A DNA stretch of 64,000 nucleotides from an uncultured Neglectibacter sp. (lineage in GTDB: Bacteria; Bacillota; Clostridia; Oscillospirales; Acutalibacteraceae), in NCBI GenBank assembly GCA_946554335.1, contig CAMNSA010000013.1, positions 1 through 64,000 on the forward strand, given 5' to 3'. Shown here piece after piece: positions 57,999-64,000 of this stretch. The position numbers and the translations under genes are program-made. The notes under the pieces are model-generated. The model did no database searches and was not told where the DNA came from. It worked only from the letters and a program-made list of their open reading frames with translations. Position 1 is the stretch's first letter. Every line of letters begins with the position of its first letter.

Positions 57999-58310
57999 AT
58001 GGCGGTATTGACTATCACAAAAGACAATTTCCAGAAAGAGGTGCTGGAATCTGCCCAGCCGGTGCTTCTGGATTTCTGGGCCAGCTGGTGCGGCCCCTGC
58101 AAAATGTTTTCCCCCATCGTGGATGAGTTCGCCGAGGAGCGGGAAGGCGAGGTAAAGGTGGGCAAGGTGAACATCGACGAAGAGCCGGAGCTTGCCAACC
58201 AGTTCGGGATCATGAGCATCCCCACCGCCCTCGTGTTCAAAAACGGCCAGGCTGTGGAGAGCGCTGTAGGCGTTCAGCCCAAGGAACGGCTTTGGGACAT
58301 GACGAAATAA
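57999..58310 (+). CDS. trxA: Thioredoxin
   Basis: A 103-aa protein with the thioredoxin fold and active site WCGPC (Cys31 and Cys34), a cis-proline segment (SIPTALVF) and the usual C-terminal helix. It reduces cytosolic disulfides and is itself reduced by thioredoxin reductase, which is encoded about 110 bp downstream on the same strand. AAGGAAGG lies a few nt before the ATG. A -10-like TAGACT is at 57961-57966, but no good -35 box is seen. Confidence 0.95.
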   Translation: MAVLTITKDNFQKEVLESAQPVLLDFWASWCGPCKMFSPIVDEFAEEREGEVKVGKVNIDEEPELANQFGIMSIPTALVFKNGQAVESAVGVQPKERLWDMTK

Positions 58311-58332
58311 GCGGATCAGCAGATTTGCCGGG

Positions 58333-58369
58333 AGAGAGCCTGTCATTAGCGAACGGCGGGCTCTCTTTC
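58333..58369 (+). terminator. Weak hairpin between trxA and trxB
   Basis: The stem agagagcc/ggctctct (58333-58340 with 58359-58366) has an 18-nt loop and only three T after it. It may be an attenuator or partial terminator. Confidence 0.5.
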
Positions 58370-58422
58370 ACAGTATTTTGAGGGGATCGCCCTCAAACAG
58401 ATCCGGAAAAGAGGTCAGAACT

Positions 58423-59343
58423 ATGGAGCCATTGTATGATATGATCGTCATCGGCGGCGGCCCGGGAGGATATTCCGCCGCCCTTTACGCCGCCCGGGCA
58501 GGCCTTCAGGTGCTTTTGCTGGAACAGCTTTCTCCCGGCGGCCAGATGGGCCTGACAGATACCATTGACAACTACCCCGGCTTTCCCCAGGGGGTCAGCG
58601 GCTTTGAGCTGGCTCAGAAAATGAAGGAGGGCGCCGAGCGGTTTCACGCGGTCACCAAGCTTACGAAAGTGGTGAGAGTACGGCTATCCCAGGAAGAGAA
58701 AGAGGTGGTCACCGCCCAGGGCGTCTACCGCGGGAAAACCGTGGTGCTGGCCTGCGGAGCCCGCCCCAGAACGCTGGAGCTGCCAAAGGAGGACCGGCTC
58801 ACCGGCCGGGGCGTCTCCTACTGCGCAACCTGCGACGGTATGTTCTACCGGAGAAAGACGGTGGCCGTTGTAGGAGGCGGCAACACTGCGGCAGCGGACG
58901 CGCTGTATCTGAAAAACCTTTGCGAAAAGGTCTATCTCATTCACCGCAGGGATTCTCTCCGGGCAAGCCGGGTCTATTGGGAACCCCTCCGTAAAGCGGA
59001 GAACCTGGAGATGATCTGGGACAGCCAGGTCACTGCACTTTTCGGCGAGGAAAAGCTTTCGGGGATCGCCATTAAAAATAAGAAAACGGGAAAGGAAGCG
59101 TCACTTTCCTGCGATGGGCTCTTTGTCGCCATAGGCACGCTTCCCAATACAGAGCTTGTCAGGGAACAGCTGAAGCTGGATGAGGCGGGATATATTCCGG
59201 CCGACGAGACCACCAGAACGGAGATCCCCGGGGTGTTCGCCGTGGGGGATCTGCGCAGAAAGCCCCTGCGGCAGGTGGTCACCGCCGCCTCCGACGGCGC
59301 CGTGGCAGCCCATTTCGCGGAAGAGTATCTTGCCACTCGATAA
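58423..59343 (+). CDS. trxB: Thioredoxin reductase
   Basis: A 306-aa low-molecular-weight thioredoxin reductase, a homodimeric flavoenzyme that reduces thioredoxin with NADPH. I chose the ATG at 58423 because translation from it begins directly at the FAD fold (MIVIGGGPGGYSAALYAAR). The redox-active pair is Cys134/Cys137 in YCATCDGMF. The NADPH fold follows (VVGGGNTAAADALYL), and the C-terminal FAD motif is GVFAVGDL. Length is slightly short but normal for the family. It forms a functional pair with the upstream thioredoxin. Confidence 0.94.
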   Translation: MEPLYDMIVIGGGPGGYSAALYAARAGLQVLLLEQLSPGGQMGLTDTIDNYPGFPQGVSGFELAQKMKEGAERFHAVTKLTKVVRVRLSQEEKEVVTAQGVYRGKTVVLACGARPRTLELPKEDRLTGRGVSYCATCDGMFYRRKTVAVVGGGNTAAADALYLKNLCEKVYLIHRRDSLRASRVYWEPLRKAENLEMIWDSQVTALFGEEKLSGIAIKNKKTGKEASLSCDGLFVAIGTLPNTELVREQLKLDEAGYIPADETTRTEIPGVFAVGDLRRKPLRQVVTAASDGAVAAHFAEEYLATR

Positions 59344-59373
59344 GGAGAACCCCGTTCTCTTCAAAAGAGGATC

Positions 59374-59416
59374 GGCCTGCCGGAAAAGCCCCATTCCCGG
59401 CAGGCCTTCTGTCTTT
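59374..59416 (+). terminator. Terminator after trxB
   Basis: A perfect 10-bp stem (59374-59383 with 59397-59406), GGCCTGCCGG, is followed by a T-rich tract. Confidence 0.75.
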
Positions 59417-59470
59417 TCGTGGCTGATTTTTTTCCAAAGTGTAAACAATGGATGAACCTCTCCAAAACGC

Positions 59471-59498
59471 TTGACGGCTAGGAAGGGCGTGCTATAAT
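59471..59498 (+). promoter_or_regulatory. Promoter of the ABC exporter operon
   Basis: TTGACG (59471-59476) and a perfect TATAAT (59493-59498) are separated by 16 nt, about 80 nt before the first ABC gene. Confidence 0.75.
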
Positions 59499-59576
59499 GG
59501 CGAGGGGGTCACGGCTTGAATCCTGTGGCCCCTTCCCAAAATCAAAAGAAAACTTGCCAGAAAGGGGAATGTAAAA

Positions 59577-62009
59577 ATGAAGCTTGTCATGAGATATCTC
59601 AAGCCCTTTCTGGGTGTTGTGCTGCTGTGTATCCTCCTGCTGTTTTCTCAGGCCATGTGCGATTTGAGCCTTCCTAATCTGATGAGCGATCTGGTCAATA
59701 TCGGGATCCAGCAGGGCGGCTTGAACCGGGCCGCCCCGGAGGCTCTCTCGGAAAAAGGCCTTATCCTGCTCAAAACCGTAATGCCGGAAAAAGAGCAAGC
59801 GTTTTTGGACGAGGCCTTTTTGACGGTGGAACCCCAAAGCAGCGAGGCTCAGCGCTTCGCGGAAAAATATCCCCTCATCAGGGAGGAGACCCTCTGTATC
59901 CTCCGGGACGACCTGGGAGAAGAGACACGAAAAGAAGCGGAAAAGCTGTACGGACAGGCCTCCTATGCCCTGCTGCTGTATCTCCAAGAAAGCTCACAAA
60001 ACGGCGAGCTCACTGAGCTTGCAGCCCAGGCAAAGGCTTTGCTGCAAAGCAGCCCCGCCCCCGAACAGGAGGAGCCGCTTCCCGGCCTGGGAGACAATCT
60101 ACAGCTGCCGGACCTCTCCGGGGAAACAGAGGAAAAGATCCCCGACGGCGCCCTCTTTTCCCTGCCCGGCGAAGAAAATGAGGAAGGAGAGGAGGATGCT
60201 CCCAAACAGGAGCCCCCCTCTTTCTCCATGGAGGGCGGAATCTCTCGGCTGGAAGCGGGAAGGCTTTACGGGCTGATCCCCCTTTTGCAGATCGCCCCGA
60301 AGGAAAGCCTTTGCGCCGCCTGGAACAAAGCGGGCGAGGCGGATTCCATGATGGGAAGCCAGGTGGGCGTCTCTATGGCGCGGCTGTTCTACCGGGAACT
60401 GGGGATCGATCTGAACCGGATCCAGCGAAGCTTTATTTTCGTCACCAGCCTGAAAATGCTGGGCGTCACCGTTTTAGGCGCTCTGTGCACCATTTTGGTA
60501 GGCTTTTTCTCCTCCCGGGTGGCGGGAAAGGTGGGAAAAAAGCTCCGCCACGACCTGTTTGCGAAGGTGGAAAGCTTTTCCAGCGCGGAATTTGACAAGT
60601 TTACCACAGCCTCGCTCATCACCAGAACCACCAACGATGTGCAGCAGATCCAGATGCTCATTACCATGGGGATTCGGCTGGTGTGCTATGCCCCCATCAT
60701 GGGCATCGGAGGCATTGTGTTCGCCCTGGGAAAAAGCGTCTCCATGAGCTGGATCATTGCGGTGGCGGTAGCAGTGATGATCGGGCTGGTGCTCATTGCC
60801 CTTTCCGTCGCGCTGCCAAAATTCAAAATGCTTCAGAAGCTTATCGACCGGCTGAATCTGGTGAGCAGAGAAAACCTCTCCGGGATGCTGGTGGTGCGCG
60901 CCTTCGGCAACGAGCGCCATGAGGAGGCTCGCTTTGAAAAGGCCAACCGGGAACTGGCTGACACCAACCGGTTTGTCCAACGGGTCATGGCTCTGATGAT
61001 GCCCTCCATGATGTTTATGATGAACCTCACCTCTCTGGTGATCATCTGGGTGGGAGGCCGCGCCATCGCAGCCTCCACCCTGCAGATCGGCGATATGATG
61101 GCGTTTATCCAGTACGCGATGCAGATCATCTCCTCTTTCCTGATGATCGCCGTCATGTTTGTTATGATTCCCAGAGCCAGCGTCTCCGCCGCGCGGATCA
61201 GAGAGGTGCTGGACATGCCCCTGGAGATCCTGGACGATCCCCAAGCGGTCGGGCAGAAGGAAACGGCGGGAAAGCTGGAATTTCGCCATGTGTCCTTCCG
61301 GTATCCCAACGCTCGGGAGGAGGTTCTGCACGACCTGAGCTTTACGGCCCTGCCGGGAGAGACCACCGCCTTTATCGGGGCCACCGGATCGGGAAAATCC
61401 ACCTTGATCAATCTGATCCCCCGGTTTTACGATGTGACCGAAGGGGAGATCCTGTTAGACGGCGTGGACCTTCGGAAGCTGCCTCAGAAAGAGCTGCGGG
61501 AAAAAATCGGGTATGTGCCCCAAAAGAGTGTGCTTTTCTCCGGCTCTATCCGGTCCAATCTGGAATACGGTAAGGAAGAAGCTTCTGAAGAGGAGCTAAA
61601 GGGGGCCGTGGAAACCGCCCAGGCAGCGGACTTTGTCAGCCGCCTGGAGAAAGGCCTGGAAAGCCCCATTGCCCAAGGCGGAGACAATGTTTCCGGCGGG
61701 CAGAAGCAGCGGCTGTCCATCGCCAGAGCTCTCATGAGAAAAGCCCCTATCTATATTTTTGACGACAGCTTCTCCGCCCTGGATTTTAAAACTGACGCGG
61801 TGCTGCGCAGGGCTTTGAAGGAGCGCACCGGGGGATCCACCGTTTTGCTGGTCGCTCAGCGGGTGAGCACCATCCGCGGCGCGGAGCAGATCATCGTTCT
61901 GGACGAGGGAAAAATGGTGGGCAGGGGGACCCACCGGGAACTGATGGAAAATTGCCCCGCCTATCGGGAGATCGCCCAAAGCCAGCTGAGCAAGGAGGAA
62001 TTGGAATGA
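59577..62009 (+). CDS. Heterodimeric ABC exporter, degenerate-site subunit, 810 aa
   Basis: A fused membrane and ATPase half-transporter. The first membrane helix (residues ~5-30) is followed by a large, acidic, apparently extracellular insertion (~40-265, with runs such as EEEPLPGLGDN and EENEEGEEDAPKQE). The remaining helices then span to ~530. The ATPase domain has Walker A GATGSGKST near 601 and an intact signature VSGGQKQRLS near 705. Its Walker B ends FDDSFSALD, with Asp where the catalytic Glu should be, and the switch loop is AQRVST, with Gln instead of His. These changes mark the degenerate partner of a heterodimeric exporter such as TM287/288. It overlaps the second subunit by ATGA. 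Substrate unknown; multidrug or lipid export is common for the family. Confidence 0.93.
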   Translation: MKLVMRYLKPFLGVVLLCILLLFSQAMCDLSLPNLMSDLVNIGIQQGGLNRAAPEALSEKGLILLKTVMPEKEQAFLDEAFLTVEPQSSEAQRFAEKYPLIREETLCILRDDLGEETRKEAEKLYGQASYALLLYLQESSQNGELTELAAQAKALLQSSPAPEQEEPLPGLGDNLQLPDLSGETEEKIPDGALFSLPGEENEEGEEDAPKQEPPSFSMEGGISRLEAGRLYGLIPLLQIAPKESLCAAWNKAGEADSMMGSQVGVSMARLFYRELGIDLNRIQRSFIFVTSLKMLGVTVLGALCTILVGFFSSRVAGKVGKKLRHDLFAKVESFSSAEFDKFTTASLITRTTNDVQQIQMLITMGIRLVCYAPIMGIGGIVFALGKSVSMSWIIAVAVAVMIGLVLIALSVALPKFKMLQKLIDRLNLVSRENLSGMLVVRAFGNERHEEARFEKANRELADTNRFVQRVMALMMPSMMFMMNLTSLVIIWVGGRAIAASTLQIGDMMAFIQYAMQIISSFLMIAVMFVMIPRASVSAARIREVLDMPLEILDDPQAVGQKETAGKLEFRHVSFRYPNAREEVLHDLSFTALPGETTAFIGATGSGKSTLINLIPRFYDVTEGEILLDGVDLRKLPQKELREKIGYVPQKSVLFSGSIRSNLEYGKEEASEEELKGAVETAQAADFVSRLEKGLESPIAQGGDNVSGGQKQRLSIARALMRKAPIYIFDDSFSALDFKTDAVLRRALKERTGGSTVLLVAQRVSTIRGAEQIIVLDEGKMVGRGTHRELMENCPAYREIAQSQLSKEELE

Positions 62010-63844
62010 GCGCAAAACCGGCCCATCCTCATCCCGGCGGCATAAAAGGCCGGGAAAAAGCCAAGAATTTCAAAGGCAGTGCAAAAAAGCTGCTCTCCTA
62101 TTTAAGCGAATACCGTCTTCCCATGATCCTGGTCATGGCCGCGGCTGCCGTTTCCACGGTGTTCAGCATCGCTGGGCCCAAGGTGCTGGCACTGGCCACA
62201 GACGAGCTGGCAGGCGGGATCATGCGCATCGTCACCGGTGCTCAGGGCGGGATCGACTTCGGCTATATCGGCACGATCCTGATTCTGATGGGAGGCATTT
62301 ATCTTTTCAGCGCCGCCTTCTCCTATTTGCAGGGCCATGTGATGGCCGGAATCTCCACAAAGGTCTCCTATCAGCTGAGAAATGCCATTGAAGAGAAGCT
62401 CAATCGCCTGCCCATTTCCTATTTTCACCGGACCAGCCAGGGAGATGTGCTTTCCCGCATCACCAACGATGTGGACACCCTCTCCGGCTCTTTAAGCCAG
62501 AGCGTGACCCAGCTGGTCACCTCTGTCTGCACCCTTTTGGGCGTGCTCATCATGATGCTTTCCATCAGCTGGCAGCTGACTTTGCTGGCGCTTTGCATCG
62601 TCCCCTTGTCCCTTGCCTTCGTGCTGTTGATCGTAAGGCTCTCCCAGAAGTATTTCCGGGGACAGCAGAAGTATCTGGGCGCGGTAAACGGCAGGGTGGA
62701 GGAGATGTACGGAGGTCATTTGATCGTCAAGGCCTTTGGGAGAGAGGAGGAAACGGTCAGGGCCTTTGACAAAGAAAACGAAAAGCTATATACTGCCGGG
62801 TGGAAGGCCCAGTTTCTTTCCGGGCTGATGATGCCGGTGATGAACTTTGTGGGAAATCTGGGATACGCCGTGATCTGTATGGCCGGAGCCGCCATGGCGG
62901 CGGGCGGGACTATGACCATCGGCGGGATCCAGGCCTTTATCCAGTATGTGAGAAGCTTCACCATGCCCATCAATCAGCTTGCCAATCTCTCCAACCAATT
63001 TCAGATGACCGTGGCCGCGGCGGAGCGGATCTTCGAGTTTCTGGAGGAGAAAGAGGAAAGCGGCGAGGAAGGAAAGCTTACGATGGATCAGATGGATATC
63101 CGGGGAGATATCACCTTCGAGCATATCCGCTTTCGCTACGAGGACAGCGAAGAGCCGGTGATCCGCGACTTTTCCGCCCGGATCAAGGCAGGACAGAAGG
63201 TGGCGATCGTAGGGCCTACCGGCGCGGGAAAGACCACCATCGTAAAGCTTTTGATGCGGTTTCACGATCTGGACAGCGGCCGGATCCTCCTGGACGGGCG
63301 CCCCATTACGGATTTCTCCCGCCGGGAGCTGCGCAGGGAGTTCGCCATGGTGCTTCAGGACGCCTGGCTGTATCACGGCTCCATCCTGGAAAACATCCGT
63401 TATGGAAAGCTTACCGCCTCTGAGGAGGAAGTGGTCAACGCGGCAAAGGCCGCAATGGCCCACCACTTTATCCAGACTCTGCCAGAGGGTTATCAGACTC
63501 TCCTCAGCGAAGAGGGCGCCAATGTCTCTCAGGGCCAGAAGCAGCTGCTGACCATCGCCAGAGCGATCCTTTCAGACGCCAGCATCCTGATCCTGGACGA
63601 GGCCACCAGCTCTGTGGATACCCGCACCGAGGTACTGCTGCAGCGGGCGATGGACCGCCTGATGCAGGGACGCACCAGCTTCATCATTGCCCACCGGCTC
63701 TCCACCATCCGGGAGGCGGACCTGATCCTCTGCATGAAGGACGGAGACATTGTGGAGCAGGGCACTCATGAAGAGCTGATGGAGATAAACGGGTTTTACG
63801 CGAGCCTTTATAACAGCCAATTCGAGACGCTTTCAGCTTCTTAG
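62006..63844 (+). CDS. Heterodimeric ABC exporter, catalytic-site subunit, 612 aa
   Basis: I chose the ATG at 62006, which overlaps the upstream stop (ATGA) and has AAGGAGG at 61992-61998. Six membrane helices occupy roughly residues 30-330. The ATPase domain has Walker A GPTGAGKTT near 403 and a canonical Walker B, ILILDEATSSVD, with catalytic Glu. The switch histidine is in IIAHRLST. The signature is VSQGQ, not VSGGQ. The partner has the good signature and bad Walker B, so the dimer forms one working and one degenerate ATP site. Translational coupling through the overlap supports 1:1 assembly. Confidence 0.94.
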   Translation: MSAKPAHPHPGGIKGREKAKNFKGSAKKLLSYLSEYRLPMILVMAAAAVSTVFSIAGPKVLALATDELAGGIMRIVTGAQGGIDFGYIGTILILMGGIYLFSAAFSYLQGHVMAGISTKVSYQLRNAIEEKLNRLPISYFHRTSQGDVLSRITNDVDTLSGSLSQSVTQLVTSVCTLLGVLIMMLSISWQLTLLALCIVPLSLAFVLLIVRLSQKYFRGQQKYLGAVNGRVEEMYGGHLIVKAFGREEETVRAFDKENEKLYTAGWKAQFLSGLMMPVMNFVGNLGYAVICMAGAAMAAGGTMTIGGIQAFIQYVRSFTMPINQLANLSNQFQMTVAAAERIFEFLEEKEESGEEGKLTMDQMDIRGDITFEHIRFRYEDSEEPVIRDFSARIKAGQKVAIVGPTGAGKTTIVKLLMRFHDLDSGRILLDGRPITDFSRRELRREFAMVLQDAWLYHGSILENIRYGKLTASEEEVVNAAKAAMAHHFIQTLPEGYQTLLSEEGANVSQGQKQLLTIARAILSDASILILDEATSSVDTRTEVLLQRAMDRLMQGRTSFIIAHRLSTIREADLILCMKDGDIVEQGTHEELMEINGFYASLYNSQFETLSAS

Positions 63845-63880
63845 AGATAGAAATTTTTCTTTCAGGGAAAGGAAAACAGC

Positions 63881-64000
63881 ATGGAAATTACGGTTTTGGT
63901 AAATCCCTCTGCGGGAAAGCAGACGATTTTAAAAGAAACCCAGGAGATCCAAAGGATCCTGGAAGAGGGCGGAGCCCATGTGCGCATGGTGGAACCCCGG
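63881..64000 (+). CDS. Diacylglycerol/lipid kinase family protein, N-terminal fragment
   Basis: The ATG at 63881 follows GGGAAAGGA and opens a frame that runs off the right edge after 40 codons. The start, MEITVLVNPSAGK, matches the first motif of the diacylglycerol kinase catalytic domain (NPxxG), and the spacing to the following helix fits. The family includes diacylglycerol kinase DgkB and sphingosine or undecaprenol-type lipid kinases. It lies 36 bp after the ABC exporter and is probably in the same operon. Confidence 0.8.
   Translation, partial: MEITVLVNPSAGKQTILKETQEIQRILEEGGAHVRMVEPR

Overview
The window is chromosomal DNA from a GC-rich, monoderm member of the Bacillota, most likely a Clostridia/Oscillospirales-type anaerobe. 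The reasons are SLH (S-layer homology) surface proteins, a dockerin, AGGAGG ribosome binding sites, TTGACA/TATAAT promoters, single-chain glycyl-tRNA synthetase, the GlpA-like/DUF1667 redox trio and heterodimeric ABC exporters. I cannot name the species. There is no sign of phage, insertion sequences, CRISPR or tRNA genes.

Positions 1-48059 (minus strand) are almost wholly filled by three enormous secreted proteins, read right to left from one promoter near 48.27-48.30 kb. The first is a 2,321-aa protein with about ten Ig-like repeats carrying a DQYG motif and three C-terminal SLH domains. The second, 32 bp downstream, is a 4,297-aa mosaic of Ig/Fn3-like and InlB-like repeats ending in a dockerin. 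The third starts 244 bp further on and runs off the left edge after at least 9,307 codons with no stop. It carries about 80 tandem Ig-like domains of ~100 aa with the same DQYG motif as the first protein. The first and third proteins also share a leading domain that resembles a cohesin/CBM-like beta sandwich, and the middle protein carries the dockerin. This suggests a wall-anchored giant surface assembly. The cohesin-dockerin pairing is a hypothesis; the open frames, SLH domains, dockerin and repeats are seen directly.

Positions 48.06-48.68 kb are a divergent promoter region. To its right, on the plus strand, lie a small protein made only of SLH domains (48680-49408) and glyQS (49636-51015), each with its own promoter and terminator. 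A solitary 5S rRNA gene (about 51224-51341, minus) has its own promoter and terminator and no adjoining 16S or 23S. A TtcA-like tRNA thiolation ATPase and a xylulokinase-like FGGY kinase follow on the minus strand.

From 54.0 kb rightward the plus strand carries metabolic and redox genes. A GlpA-like FAD oxidoreductase, a second NAD/FAD oxidoreductase and a DUF1667 protein form one operon, divergent from the FGGY kinase across a palindrome-rich promoter region. Next come a HAD phosphatase, thioredoxin and thioredoxin reductase. A two-gene heterodimeric ABC exporter, with one degenerate and one catalytic ATPase, then leads into the start of a diacylglycerol/lipid kinase at the right edge.
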